This document shows positions 11,090 through 23,125 of a stretch of 64,000 nt of DNA, piece after piece (position 1 is the stretch's first letter; every line of letters begins with the position of its first letter). Origin of the DNA: Cryptomeria japonica (Eukaryota; Streptophyta; Pinopsida; Cupressales; Cupressaceae); contig NC_081414.1 of NCBI RefSeq assembly GCF_030272615.1, positions 51,121,136 to 51,185,135 on the forward strand. The letters are read 5' to 3'. The position numbers were made by a program, and so were the translations under genes. Under the pieces are notes generated by a model. It worked only from the letters and a program-made list of their open reading frames with translations. It was not told the DNA's origin and did no database searches.

Positions 11090-11101
11090 ATCTCCCCCTT
11101 T
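11090..11101 (-). promoter_or_regulatory. Polypurine tract
   Basis: CAAAGGGGGAGAT on the minus strand directly abuts the 3' LTR start. A second CAAAGGGGGAG core lies near 11326-11340 and a weaker one near 11237, all next to TTGGCAT-like words, as in the element at 1-6758. Confidence 0.85.
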
Positions 11102-11555
11102 GGCATTGATGGCAAAACCAATCAATTAAATGGTAATACCAACAAGATATTCAAATTGATTCGGATTCAGATTGTTGTTAGACTTCTCCTGTTATCCTTG
11201 ACTTGTTGTCTTGCATTTAGTCTTCTCCATTTTGGCAATCTTCTCCCCTTGTCAATAGTCTTCTGTTATTTCAACATTCAGGGCTTTACCATTCAGTCAA
11301 CCATTTAGTCTTCCAACCATTTAGTCTTCTCCCCCTTTGACAACAATGCCAAAAAGTAAAAGAACTAAATCATGATTTCTTCCTCTGTGAAGTGATTTGC
11401 CTTGCTATGTATCATCTCAGTCTCGGTCAGAGCAACTTATCTCTATTCACTATTTCCTGCACAACTTTAGAAAACCTTCTAAAGTGTGTAAATCAGCATC
11501 AATCCACACATAATTATTTGTAGATTCATCGAATTGATGCTTTCACCAAACTCAG

Positions 11556-13144
11556 TCAACGAGTAGAAGATAGGGGTAGGACCCCTAACTTGCTTCTGAG
11601 ATACTCAAAAGTGTCCCTTGGCAATGGCTTTGTGAAGATGTCTGCTAATTGCTCCTTTGAACTGATATATTCCAGCACAACTTTCTTTTCTTGAACTTCT
11701 TCTCTGAGATAATGATACTTTATAGATATATGCTTTGTCTTAGAGTGCATTACTAGATTCTTTGTAATGTTAATGGCACTAGTATTATCACATAATATAG
11801 TTACTAGTTCGATAACTTTCTCATTTATACCTTCCAACAGTTGTTTGATCCATGCTATATTGGTACAATTCAATGCTGTAGCAACATATTTAGCTTCTGC
11901 TATTGACTGTGAGATACATCCTTGTTTCTTGCTAAGCCAACTTACTAGTCTTTCTCCTAAAAAGAAAGCTCCACCACTTGTGCTTTTCCTGTCATCTATG
12001 TTGTCTGCCCAATCAACATCAGTATAAACTTTTAAATCAAAATCATTCTTCTTTTCATATACTAAGCCATAATCTTCAATGCCTCTTAGGTATCTGAAAA
12101 TTCTCTTGATTGCTGTCATATGGGTTTCCTTGGGATCTACAGAGAATCTTGCTACAATACCTACTGCATGTGCTATATCCAGTCTACTATGCACAACATA
12201 CTGCAATTTCCCAATCATAGATCGGTAAAGTGTCTCATCAACATATGCAGATTCATCACTCTTTGATAGTTTATAGTTAGTAGTCATAGGAGTACGTACT
12301 GGTTTAGAATCCTCCATTCCAAATTTCTTCAAGATTTCCTTTATGTACTTGGATTGAGTAATGAAAATCTTATCTTTCATTTGCAGTATCTGTAAACCTA
12401 TAAAGTACTTTATCTCACCGATTAGTGACATCTCAAATTCTTTGCACATTTCATTTCCAAAATTCTTGCATAAAGAGTCATTTCCACAAAATATAATGTC
12501 ATCAACAAATATGGTTGAAATTAGTATTCCATTGTCTTCATCTTTTTTCATGTACATATTGTTGTTTTCACTTGTCCTTATAAAACCAATTTTGATTAAG
12601 TAAGAGTGCAGTCTTTCATACCATGCTCTAGGTGCTTGTTTTAGACCATATAAAGCTTTGTTCAGTTTGCATACCTGATCTTTACTCTTGTCTTCAACAA
12701 GTCCTTCAGGTTGTTCTATATAAACTTCTTCTTCTAGTATACCATTCAAAAATGCAGATTTGACATCCATTTGATATACCTTGAAATTTTTGTAAGCAGC
12801 ATATGCCAACAATGTTCTTACTCCCTCAAGTCTAGCGACAGGTGCAAAGGTCTCACCATAATCTATTCCTTCTTCTTGAGCATAACCTTTGCAAACTAGT
12901 CTTGCTTTGTTGCGAATGCCTCACCTTTTTCATTTAGCTTGTTTTTGAAAATCCACTTAGTACCGATTACATTTTTGTCCTTTTGTCTTGGGATCAGTGT
13001 CCATGTGTCATTCTTCTTGATTTGATCAATCTCTTCTGTCATAGCATTTACCCAATCTTCACTGTTAAATGCCTCTTTCACCATTCTCGGTTCAAATTCA
13101 GATATTAGACATGTATTTTGTCTCAGTTTGTTCCTTGTCATCAC
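11556..13144 (-). pseudogene. Copia reverse transcriptase and RNase H (frameshifted)
   Basis: The 5' part (13144-12896) encodes the RT N-terminal segment W-x-A-M-T-E-E-I and G-T-K-W-I-F-K. A one-base loss near 12910 then moves the frame to the long block ending at 11556. That block carries [22 protein letters not shown], and the catalytic F-V-D-D-I-I-F (position 2 of the usual Y-V-D-D box is intact, the first residue is F). RNase H follows with Y-T-D-x-D-W-A and R-K-S-T-S-G, S-I-A-E-A-K-Y, and ends with the copia-typical D-I-F-T-K-P-L-P. It would copy element RNA to DNA in cytoplasmic particles. The frameshift separates the RT N-terminus from its catalytic core. Confidence 0.93.
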
Positions 13145-13168
13145 TGGATCATCCTTATCTCCTATAAT

Positions 13169-14641
13169 CTAACTTGATGCATGATGTCTTCTGACATATT
13201 TGGCTAATATAGGCTCGGTAGGTTCTGTATGATCTTCTTCATCACTCGGTAACTGGACATTATCTTCATTTTCTTCAGCAGCTTTCTCGGTAGGACTTCT
13301 TGGTTGAACATAAACAAATTCTTCATAATCTTCTAGTTCTTTGGAATTTCCTTCATCATTTCTTTTTGCAAATTCATCAATTTTCACATTTGCACTTTCC
13401 ACTATTTTGTTAGATGATTTGATCAGACATTTAAATGCTTTACTTCTAGAAGAATAACCAAGAAATGTTCCTTCTTCACTTTTTTGATCAAACTTTCCAT
13501 TTCTGTCATCTTTGTGAACATAGCATCTACTTCCAAAGATTTTAAAATAACTTACATTAGGTTTCTTGTCATACCAGATCTCATATGGTGTCTTCATAGT
13601 TCCTTTCTTCAATTGAACTCGGTTCAGGGTGTAAACTGCAGTGCTGATTGCTTCTCTCCAAAATGTTTGAGGTACCCTCTTTTCTATCATCAGGGTTCTG
13701 GCACAATCCACAATTGATCTGTTTCTTCTCTCGGCTATCCCATTTTGCTGAGGTGTTCTCGGTGCAGATACTTGCCTCTTTATACCATGATCATTGCAAA
13801 ATAAGTCAAATTCATCAGAAGTGAACTCTCCTCCTCTATCAAATCTAAGACATTTCAGTTGTATTCCTGTTTCATTTTCAACTCTTACCTTGTACCATTT
13901 AAACATTTGAAAAGCTTCTGACTTTTCTTTTAAAAACATGACTGACATCATCCTTGAGTAATCATCCACAAATAATATGAAATATTTATCACCATAATAA
14001 CTTTGAACTTTCATGGGACCACAGAGATCAGTGTGTACTAGATCTAAAATTCCTTTAGAAGTGTAGGACTTACTTGTAAAGCTTGATCTTGTCATCTTAC
14101 CCATCTGGCATCCTTGACACATAGCATTCTCAGGTTTTTCAAGACTCAATAGACCTCTTACTCGGTGTTTCTTACTTATTTTGATCAGATTATCAAAATT
14201 TACATGACAAAACCTTTTATGCCATAACCAGGTATCATCTATCTTTGCATAAAGACACTTGTTCCGAGTCGAGTCAAGATGAAATGTGTTACCTTTTGTT
14301 TGTGTCCCGGTAGCAGCTAACTTTCCATGCTTGTCATGAACTTTGACAATTCCTTTCTGAAATTCTATTCGGTATCCTGTATTGTTTAGCTGTGCTACAC
14401 TCAACAAATTGTATTTCAATCCTTTAACCCAGTATACATCATCACATTTAGCATTGTCAAGAAGTGTTATAGATCCTTTACCTTTCACCGGACATGGTGC
14501 ATCATTACCAAATCTTACATAGCCTCCATCATAGTCTTCTAGTTTAACAAACTTGTGTTTATCACCTGTCATGTGATGTGAGCATCCACTATCTATGATC
14601 CAAGAATCATTATTATTTATGTGAGATATTAGGGTTTTTTA
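13169..14641 (-). pseudogene. Copia aspartic protease and integrase
   Basis: Same frame as gag. The protease active site D-S-G-C-S-H-H-M-T-G straddles about 14570-14600. It is followed by a gag-pre-integrase section, an H-x3-H...C-x2-C zinc module (H-K-R-F-C-H-V-N ... C-Q-G-C) and the DDE core: D in H-T-D-L-C-G-P, D in F-D-R-G-G-E-F, E in Q-Q-N-G-I-A-E-R. The chromo-like C-terminal part runs into a stop at 13169-13171, after which the same frame continues into RT. Upstream, TAA 14639-14641 and TGA 14777-14779 break the link to gag. Because all three are single stops in an otherwise open polyprotein, they look like point mutations. Confidence 0.93.
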
Positions 14642-14776
14642 ATCATACCTTTCTTCATCAGATCCATCTTTAATAGCCACATAAACAACTTCCTCAGTAT
14701 CAATTTCATCAGATTTGTCATCGTTGGATTCCTCATCAGCTACTAGACATGTCTTTCTATCTCTCCTTCTGAAATC

Positions 14777-15742
14777 TCAGTGTCCTCTATATTGGTTGTC
14801 TTTCTGCCTGTTATCTCGGTATTCTCTCTTTTTACTAGATTCTTTTTCAGGACAGTTAGAAGCCATATGTCCTATCTTATCACAATTGAAACATTTTAAA
14901 GGTAGCTTCCCTTTATACTTACCTTTGCCTCTCGGTAACCTTCTGGCTAATAATGCTTCAAACTCTTCTTGCTTCTTGATTTCCTCATACAGTTTGTGTA
15001 CTGCTTCCATGTTCTTACGAAATCTTTCACTTGCTCCACTGTGATTTCCTTCAGAGTACTTACTCATTCTATCATTGTAATCATCAGATTCACCAATATG
15101 AAAAGAACTGAATGCAAATTCTACTTTATTTACCGAAGATCCACTGTTATCAAAATTACTTAACTCAAATGCATGTAGCTTACCAATAGTAACATCCAAA
15201 GAAACTGGCATGTTAGGTACAGACCTCAATTCATTGATTGCAAAGACTCGAATAGCGTAAGCTGGTAGAAGGGTTCTCAACAACTTACTTGTTATATACT
15301 TTTCTTCAATAGTTCCACCTGCTCCTTTAATATGATTAACAATCTCCTTTAGTCTTGTACTGTATTGGGTTATGTTCTCACCTTCATTCATTCTCATGGA
15401 TTCAAGTTGTCCTCTTAGACTATCTACTTTTGCTCTTTGAACATGTTCATCACCTCCATACACAGATATGAGCTTAGTCCACATTGCTTTTGCATCATTG
15501 CAGCCTTCTAGATCATTAAACTCTGAGTCAGTCAATGTTGATGTTATTTCAATCATAGCTTGAATATGTTCTTGCTTTGCCTTTATCTCTTCCAAGGTCA
15601 TAGGGTTGGTACTTGGTGCAATGTAATCATTCTCCAGATAATATGTTGCATATTCTCCAATTCCTAATAAATGCAGCTTCATCCTTTTCTGCCATGTGGA
15701 GAAACTTGACTTGTTCAGGTTTGGTGCATCCCTTTTATACAT
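14777..15742 (-). CDS. Copia Gag
   Basis: 321 aa from ATG 15742, about 50 nt after the PBS. The first ~200 residues are the copia Gag core (F-S-T-W-Q-K-R-M, L-T-D-S-E-F-N-D, A-K-A-M-W-T-K-L, Y-S-T-R-L-K-E-I), the UBN2-like fold. One zinc knuckle C-F-N-C-x4-H-x4-C lies near residue 285. It ends at a TGA that is probably a mutated arginine codon, since the same frame goes on toward the protease. Gag forms the cytoplasmic particle and packages element RNA. A lone intact Gag could still be made. Confidence 0.92.
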   Translation of the reverse strand: MYKRDAPNLNKSSFSTWQKRMKLHLLGIGEYATYYLENDYIAPSTNPMTLEEIKAKQEHIQAMIEITSTLTDSEFNDLEGCNDAKAMWTKLISVYGGDEHVQRAKVDSLRGQLESMRMNEGENITQYSTRLKEIVNHIKGAGGTIEEKYITSKLLRTLLPAYAIRVFAINELRSVPNMPVSLDVTIGKLHAFELSNFDNSGSSVNKVEFAFSSFHIGESDDYNDRMSKYSEGNHSGASERFRKNMEAVHKLYEEIKKQEEFEALLARRLPRGKGKYKGKLPLKCFNCDKIGHMASNCPEKESSKKREYRDNRQKDNQYRGH

Positions 15743-15792
15743 CTTCAGATCTTTGCCTCAAATACCTTTAAAATTTTCTTCCGGAGTCCAAA

Positions 15793-15804
15793 GCTCTGAT
15801 ACCA
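15793..15804 (-). other. Primer binding site, tRNA-iMet
   Basis: TGGTATCAGAGC on the minus strand, perfect plant copia PBS, 2 nt after the 5' LTR end. Confidence 0.95.
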
Positions 15805-15806
15805 AT

Positions 15807-17349
15807 TGATAGTTTTGATACTAATTGTAAAGTACAGATGCCAATAGCTAACAAGATGAGAGGGGGGGGTGAATCATACAAACTTAATCTTCCATAAAAT
15901 CAACAGATTCAACCTCGGTAACTTATACTTCAGCAATATAACCAAAAACTGCTAAACATGCTAACTTATGAACACATAATCATCATAACACTCATAACAC
16001 TAGATTTAACGTGGAAACCCAAATAGGAAAAAACCACTATGGGATTTTGGACCCACTAAGAAATATACTCTTCTAGAGTATGCTCGGTTAAAAGCAAATC
16101 TTGTTAAAGATTACAAACACATTGCTAGATTTGACTCGGTTAAGGGATTTCCCTCAGATCTGTTAGGATCTTCACTTTGTTAGAAGTGACCTTGTCAAAG
16201 GATTTCAAACACTCATTTAGAATGTTACCTTGCTAGAGGGTTTACAAATAAGATTGTTAAGTCCACTCGGTTAAGAGATTTTCTATCACTTACAAAATAA
16301 CAGTAATAAAAATCTATCTGCAACTTCACATCTAAAATGCTAAAGCAGATTCTTATTTGCTCAAAACAATCTAGTCATAAGACTTATCTTGTCCCTCTAC
16401 TGGGCTCTCTACTCTGTTATTCAAACAGGTCTTCAAGCTTCTGTGCTCGTTAATCACTATGTAGCATCCCTGTGCTTACACTTGCCCGCATACATTGTTT
16501 ATTAACAATTCCTTATTTATAAACAATTGCTAACTGCTTAATCTCCTTGATCACATTTCCCATGATCAATCTTAGCCATCAGATCTTCAAACTTGACCAG
16601 GTTCAATGTATCCTTCCGATCTGAAAACATTTTACCTTGCCTCGGGACTTGCATTCCTTTCTAGGAACTTGCACAATGTTATTGCGGTTCAATCTGTGCT
16701 ATAGATCTTCCTGCCGATTTTCCTTTGCCATAGATCCTTAACAAACTTCATGCACGACATACCAATCATTTATGCATCTCCAGCTAATCATTGTCCTTCA
16801 TTAAATAATACTTTTATCCATCCAATGCGCACTATCATAACTCGGTTGCAACTCGCTAAATACTAAACTTTACTCGATAGACATTCCGCCTTCATTAACC
16901 GATATCGATAACCTTAGGGTTTACCGACTAGGTTCCTTAGGGTTTACCAACTAGGTTCTTTGCTCGGTGACATAGTATAGTATTAACCTTACAATCAACA
17001 ACATATGTAGGATATCAAAACAATCTAAACATCATGATCTCATCATTGTCTAACTCGGTAATAGTTTCCCATTGAATAACTTATTCCTCCTCTTATTCAC
17101 CACATTCTTTCTGTGTCTTTTACCGACATCTTAATTCTCTTCTAATCAATTTTCTCAAGATATGGCAACATCATACTGAATCAGATAATCAATTTCTTGA
17201 CATCAATGACAAAATAATGTTATAAAGATAGTTATCATCCTTCTTCAGTTATATCAATAATCTTCAACAACCTTCTCAATATCCTTAATGGATATCAACA
17301 ATCTCCTGATATTGAAATGCCAACAATCTTTCTTACTATAATGCCAACA
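15807..17349 (-). repeat. 5' LTR of copia element
   Basis: 1,543 bp, TGTTGGCA start at 17349, ACTATCA end at 15807. It carries the ~150-bp-shorter version of the U3-like part. Contains the probable promoter (next entry). Confidence 0.93.
16511..16521 (-). promoter_or_regulatory. Candidate LTR TATA box
   Basis: TATAAATAAGG on the minus strand, about 830 bp from the LTR start; the same word is conserved in the 3' LTR near 10100. Confidence 0.5.
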
Positions 17350-19789
17350 ATTCCTTAGGTGTTTGTAGGGGTTCTTTTCATCTCTTTAGGCTTTGTTATA
17401 GAGGGCTCTTTGGAGATTGGAGAGGAACCTCTTCCCTTTCAAGGATAGTTTGATAAGGAGATGAAATTCCTAATGGTGATGAAATATATTAAAAAATATT
17501 AATTTATTTAGAGCCTTCTTTTAGGCTCTAGATGTTTTTGACAACTTCTTGTTTTTCTCCAAAGGCAACTTCTTTGGAGGCAACCTATTTCAAGATAGTA
17601 GAAGGTGTCACTTGCATTTGGTCTATTGCTTCTCTAGAGTGGTCTTTTTTGTTTGGGTTTTGTTATCCTAATACCCTAGACTAAAGTCTAAAGTGATAAT
17701 CTCAACCTCGCCTTCTTGAGTCATAAAGTATGGTTTCCTCCTTATTTCATATAATGGTTTCCCTTCTGTGGGAGGTGGATGTTCTAGTGCAATAGATTTC
17801 TTCTTGCCCTTTACTATTTTGTATGTTTGTCCCTTAATAAGCAACTACTCTGAGCTAGTACTGATGATTATTGTTGATGGTATAGACACCCAAAATTAGT
17901 TCTTGCTTCTCCACATCAATTTCCTACAAATTAGTTAATTAAAGAATTATTGAGTTAACTTAGATAATTATCCTCGATCTCCACTATGGACTAACTAATT
18001 CAACTAATTTAACCAGTCTATCAAAATTGATCGACCCCTTCACATTTCTAATAATTAATTAAATCTACTTAATTGACTTTTTTCCAAATTTTCTCCAACT
18101 AATCAATTAAATAATACATGTTTATTTTTAAATAATACATTGTGTTTCTCCATGTTAAAGGCAGGTAGTAACATGTTGTAGGACTTCACTCCATTGTTCC
18201 AATCCTTGTATGAGATTGTATGAAAGGGTTTCATAGTTGAGGTAATAATTCAACATTTCATTAATTGTTTAGCCTCTATCCTTGTAAGGGTGGATAGTCA
18301 AATCTTATTATGTTAGCCATTGTAGAAGTGAAAACACTAACATGGGGTTTGACTTAGGTAAGCCCCTAAATGACACAACATTTTTCCCCATTTTTTGTGT
18401 GGGTGCAAATTTGAAATAGGGAAAGCTATAGAAGTCCAAAGTAGATAGTGACATACTGCAACAAACTTTGATCAGACAAAAAGACCCAAACTAGGGCACC
18501 CAATGACCATGTCCTACTATAATGACCCATATTTTTTGGAGGCAAATCTACAGAACCTCTTGATTACATTTCCAGTTATCTTCTAAAGCCCTCAACACCT
18601 ACAAACTAGGGCATCCAACACCCTCGTCTTGCACAATTTGTATCAAATCCAAGTTTCTCTTTGCACCTCTATTCTAGATTTGTCTTACTATTTTAATTAT
18701 TTATTATGTATCTATTGTTTACTGTTATGTTCCATCACTTTGTCATCATTAGCCTAGATCACATGCACGCACTTCCTTTCTCCTTTCTCATTGTCACGAA
18801 AAAAAGGAACATGAACCTCAAGGCTTAGCTCTCTTTTAAGGATAGTAGCTAGGCCTATTCTTGTTCCCCAATGTTATGATGTGGGAATTAAGATCCTTAG
18901 ATTGCATTGTTTATCGTAGAGATTCATTCCCCAATCATTTCACTTTCAATGAGTTCATTAATGCTCATGTTGGACTAATCTTTCAAAGTTGAATTTTGAG
19001 TAGGCTTCTTAATTCTCATGTTCTCTTTTAGATGAGAGTTTTTGTTGGGAAAAGATGTGTACACCTTGCATAAGAAAAAATATTTAGATTATGTAATGAT
19101 GACATTATTTGTATTGATATTTTTTATACATTTGGAGGTATGGATGATTGAATGTATTAGCATTTGTTGTCGTTGCAATGTTCAATCATGTGATTTTTTT
19201 TCTTAATATTTTTCCTTATACTAACACACTTTTTTTAATCTTAATTGACCAATTATAGTATTATACTCCTTTAAAAATATAATTTAATTTCATAGGAGGA
19301 ATACAAATGCATTCACCAAATTTATTAATTGTCAAAGCATAAACCAATGAGAACTAAGAATTAAAATAGGTTGACTAAATTTGTTAATGTTTATATTTTT
19401 CTAAATATATTTGAAAATATACAAATTGATTTATCTATTGTTCTATTGGATTGTAGTACTCTAGAATCTTATTAATATGATGCAAGCTTTTGTCTATTCA
19501 TTGATTTTTTTTTTAGCATTTTAATACAATAGTGTCACTATACATAATAATAACTAGTTTTGTCCTATTTCTCACAATGCAATTGTTGATAAAACTATTT
19601 GATTTTTAATAAAAAATAATAATTTAATAAAACATTAAATCATAAAGATTAAAAAAAAGAAGAAGTTAAATATGTAGCTTTTATTAATTCATTATATAAT
19701 GATGAGATAATAATTTATTATATAATATTATATAATTTTATTTTTTTTAGATAATAATACAATAACATAATATTATTTTTTTATATTTT
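17350..19789. other. AT-rich intergenic DNA with a possible gypsy LTR remnant
   Basis: No gene. Around 17880-18450 the order GACACCCAAAATT..., a GGGGTTTGACTTAGG phrase and CATTTTTCCCC...GGTGCA resembles the solo LTR at 53185-54300, so this may be a decayed LTR of that family. The remainder shows nothing recognisable. Confidence 0.4.
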
Positions 19790-19851
19790 TATATATATAT
19801 ATATATATTAATGAAATAATTATAATACATAATTATGTATAAATCAAATAA

Positions 19852-19920
<69 letters not shown>

Positions 19921-20061
19921 AAAGCTTAGAATTCCACTTCAGATGGGTCTCCACAGTGAGAACCCAATGTTTTAACCAGTTAAGCTCAACCCCTTGGACC
20001 AAATAATTAATATTTATTAATTATATATAATCATAAATAATATAATAATAGATGTTAATAA

Positions 20062-20139
<78 letters not shown>
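19790..20139. repeat. Three AT dinucleotide microsatellites
   Basis: (AT)n tracts at 19790-19809, 19855-19916 and 20064-20139, separated by AT-rich unique DNA. Confidence 0.95.
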
Positions 20140-20144
<5 letters not shown>

Positions 20145-20635
20145 GTTATTGATACAATGGTATTTAACTAAGCAACTAAGATGCAATGAGTTTCTTGTTG
20201 TTTGTCAAAGATATATATATTATTTCTAAGAAATTGTTTTCTTCTAAAATTATGTGTTTAGTTCAATACTCACAAGATTTATTGAAGAGCTTTTTTTTTG
20301 TTTGAAATGTTTTTCATTTTGTAGCTGCATTTTCTATTCTTTTTGCCCTCAAATTTCACTATCCTAGAAAAACATAAACTTATATACTAAAAAATTCATG
20401 TGATTTATTTCTTTTATATTTTCAAATTTAATAAAATCCTGCAATGTGATGTGAAAGGAAATTGCAACATAACCTCAAATAATTTTGAGAATTTAATCAT
20501 ATTTACCAAGTTCCAACTTTAATACAAAAGCATTATGTCAAAACCCCAGTCAATTGTGTCCCTTGTTTAGTTATTGAAAACTTCTAAAATGTAGTTTGAA
20601 GTTTTTAATAATTAAAACTTAAAAATCTAAAATAT
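20140..20635. other. AT-rich DNA, nothing recognised
   Basis: No ORF, repeat or signal seen between the microsatellites and the tandem repeat array. Confidence 0.6.
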
Positions 20636-22075
20636 TCTTGCAAGAGGATGATTGATCATTCATGCATCCAATGATTTTTTTTTTTAAAGTCAGTCTTAAT
20701 TGGTATTTAAGTTCTTACAGTCCAACTTGAAATTATAAGATTGATTTGGATTTGTAGTGTGACTTTTTACATTATGGAAATCACATTTAGATCACTCACT
20801 TTCTACTTCTTGTGATAGATCACAGAATGTGATCTAAAACATCAATGTAAAAAACATACACAATAAATGCAAAAGCAATCTTACCATGAAAAATCTTAAT
20901 TTTAGGATTCTGAACATTTGCTAGACTGATCATTCATGTATCCTACTAAAGCAAATGCTAAAAATCTTCACGTGGAAACAAAAAAAACCTCTGAAACCAA
21001 CAAGCCCAATTCGATCTTTGAATCCATTCATATCTGAACACAATTTTATTAAGATGGATTCTAAATTTACTGTGTATGTTTTCTACATCAATTTTCCTCA
21101 AAAAAATTTTATCCCACAGATAAGATCTTCTTCTAATACCAAGTACTGTGCAGAATCATAAAATAAGACTGAACATTCATGCATCCAATGATTTTTTATT
21201 TTTTTAAATCAATCTTAGTTGGTATTGATTTTCATCTTGAAATTTTAAGATTACGTCTGGATTTGTTGTGTGTTTTTATATGGTTTTTCAAATTGCACAT
21301 AACTCACTCACTTTCCACTTCCCGATAATAAATCAATGAGTTTGAATTATTTTTAGACCACTCACTTTTCAATTCTGATAATAGATTACAGAGTGAGTTT
21401 GAATTATTTTTAGACCACTCACTTTCCAATTCTAATAATAGATTACAGAGTTTGATCTAAAACATGGATGAAAAAAAACATACACAACGAATCCAAAAAC
21501 ATTCTTATCATGATCAATTTTATTTTTATGACTCTGAACATTTGCAGGATTGGTCATTCATACATGCATCCAATAAAAGAAAATGCTAAAAATCTTCAAT
21601 TGAAACTAAGAAATAAAGTTTCACAGTCCATATTGAAACTAAAAGATTGCTTCTTGATTTGTTGTGTGCATTTTACATCAAGTTTCGAATTGCATTTAGC
21701 TTACTCACTTTCCACTTTCTGATAATAAATCACTGAGTTTGAATCACATTTAGACCACTCACTTTCCACTTCTGATAATAGATTACTGAGTGTGATTCAA
21801 AACATCAATGTAAAAAACATGCACAAAGAGTCCAAAAGTAATCTTATCATAATCAATTTTAGTTTGAATCGCATTTAGACCACTCCTTTTCCACTTCTCA
21901 TAATAGATCACTAAGTGTGATACAAAACATCAATATAAAAACATAATGCAAGTTTTATTTTATTATTTTAAGGACTGGTCATTCATGCATGCATCCTATA
22001 AAAGCAAATACTAAAAATCTTTTGAAACCAACAAACCCAATTAGATATTTGAATCTGTTCATATCCAAGCAAGAT
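20636..22075. repeat. Degenerate tandem repeat, ~450-bp unit, about three copies
   Basis: Recurring order: CATTCATGCATCC, GGATTTGT(A/T)GTGTG, CACTCACTTTCCACTTCTGATAATAGATCAC, AAAACATCAATGTAAAAAACATAC, ...GCTAAAAATCTT. Unit starts fall near 20650, 21170 and 21600. The 30-bp CACTCACTTTCCACTT core is further multiplied inside units (21300-21440, 21700-21780, 21880). One copy of the segment abutting the phytocyanin poly(A) region (22020-22082) recurs at 20994-21053, so the array arose partly from that gene's downstream flank. Confidence 0.75.
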
Positions 22076-22081
22076 TTTATT
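22076..22081 (-). terminator. Poly(A) signal of the phytocyanin locus
   Basis: AATAAA on the minus strand, 58 nt after the stop codon. Confidence 0.6.
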
Positions 22082-22138
22082 AAAGAAGAGTAGCAGGTCC
22101 AATTGCACTGTCCCTTCCCTGGCAAAGAGGCATTCCAG

Positions 22139-22744
22139 CTAAGCCAAGGTCACCCACATGACAAGAAACCCAAAAAGCAAGACTAACACATCCTTCATCT
22201 GTGAAACATTTCCTGCACTGGTAGGTGCAGGGGCAGCAGGATTGGTGAGAGATGGGGCAGGGCAAAGGGAAGGGGAAGGGGCAGCCTCTGGATTGGTGGG
22301 GGAAACTGTGACTGCCACTTTCATACCTTTGGGGCAGTGACTGGGTACTCCACAGATGAAATACTTTGTCCCCACAGTGGTAAGGGATATGTTTGTTCTT
22401 CCCCCTCTCTACTCCTTCAATGGGTGACTCGCCAGGCAAGAACTGTAAGCCGACTGGTTCACCTCCAACACATTATGAAACTCAGCAGAATATATAAAAA
22501 CTGTTTCACCACACAGAACCCATTAACACATCAGAACCGATAAAAAAGGTACCATTTTTATTAAAGAAGGTTTGTCATATTTACCCAAAATGTCGCCCAC
22601 GTGAAATGTTTTGTCAGAAGCCCAGGCTGTATAGTTTACTTCCAGAGCCCAATGCTTGGTGTCTCCCACGGTGTACTTGGTTGCCTCTCCATAACATACA
22701 GACAAAAACAGCAGAGCCGCCATTGTTGTAGTCCGAAGCGCCAT
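22139..22744 (-). pseudogene. Phytocyanin (blue copper protein), two exons, one premature stop
   Basis: Exon 1 22744-22585, 84-bp GT-AG intron 22584-22501, exon 2 22500-22139; together 173 codons. It encodes a ~21-aa signal peptide, then the plastocyanin-like domain with Y-T-V-G-D-T-K-H-W and W-A-S-D-K-T-F-H-V-G-D, F-H-N-V (first His ligand), and [13 protein letters not shown] (Cys, His and Met ligands, plus disulfide Cys). A Pro/Ala/Ser-rich linker and a hydrophobic tail follow, typical of a GPI-anchored cell-surface electron carrier. The Met axial ligand fits uclacyanin/plantacyanin-type rather than stellacyanin. TAG at 22409-22411 sits in the stretch after C-L-A-S-H-P-L-K-E where relatives usually have a tyrosine, so it is a pseudogene, or the base is a sequence error: everything else is intact. 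Confidence 0.88.
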
Positions 22745-22895
22745 GGATTGTTCTGTATGCAGGAATCTAAAGTCAATAGATTCAATCGTAATATTCTGTT
22801 TTTCTAATAGAGATCTTTCTTTCTATTATAATCCACGAACAATCTGTATATGACAGAGGTAGTTAGAAAGTAAATCAGAAGAGGAGAGGGGGGTG

Positions 22896-22904
22896 ATATA
22901 TATA
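22896..22904 (-). promoter_or_regulatory. TATA box of the phytocyanin locus
   Basis: CTATATATATC on the minus strand about 150 bp upstream of the ATG, next to a purine-rich AGAAGAGGAGAGG tract. Position suits a 100-120 nt 5' UTR. Confidence 0.6.
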
Positions 22905-22906
22905 GC

Positions 22907-23125
22907 GTTTGTGTTGGCAGGTAAGTCAAGGCCGACTACGAGAAACGGATGGAAAGCTCTCAGCGAAAAACAGGGGAGAATTCATAGACACGGTACACGT
23001 AGCTTGAATTTTATGGTAATGTCTGACACGAGCTTGGATCAATTGATTGGACTGCATGGTGAATTCCAGATGAAATGCTCTGTTTATGAGAAATTGTTCG
23101 GGGCTGTGTTTACACAGTATTGATC
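22907..23125. repeat. Phytocyanin upstream segment, copy 1
   Basis: GTTTGTGTTGGCAGGTAAGTC ... GGATCAATTGATTGGA ... GAGAAATTGTTCGGG, ending near TTTACACAG. Copies 2 and 3 are at 26876-27085 and 31986-32195. Confidence 0.85.

Larger units (their letters stand above)
9397..17349 (-). mobile_element. Ty1/copia retrotransposon, near-complete, inactivated
   Basis: Complete architecture read on the minus strand: 5' LTR (15807-17349), PBS (15793-15804), gag, protease, integrase, reverse transcriptase/RNase H (copia order, integrase before RT), PPT (11090-11101), 3' LTR (9397-11089). Three nonsense codons (14777, 14639, 13169) and a one-base frameshift near 12910 inactivate it. No perfect 5-bp target duplication is visible: flanks are TATAC on the left and ATTCC on the right. 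TGTTGGCA LTR start, PBS spacing, repeated PPT cores and the C-run LTR end match the pol-less element at 1-6758, so the two are plausibly partners. Confidence 0.95.

Noticed and set aside
22080-22439. 119-codon minus-strand ORF in the phytocyanin gene
   Set aside because: Out of frame with the copper-ligand motifs; the correct frame is open around it except for one stop.
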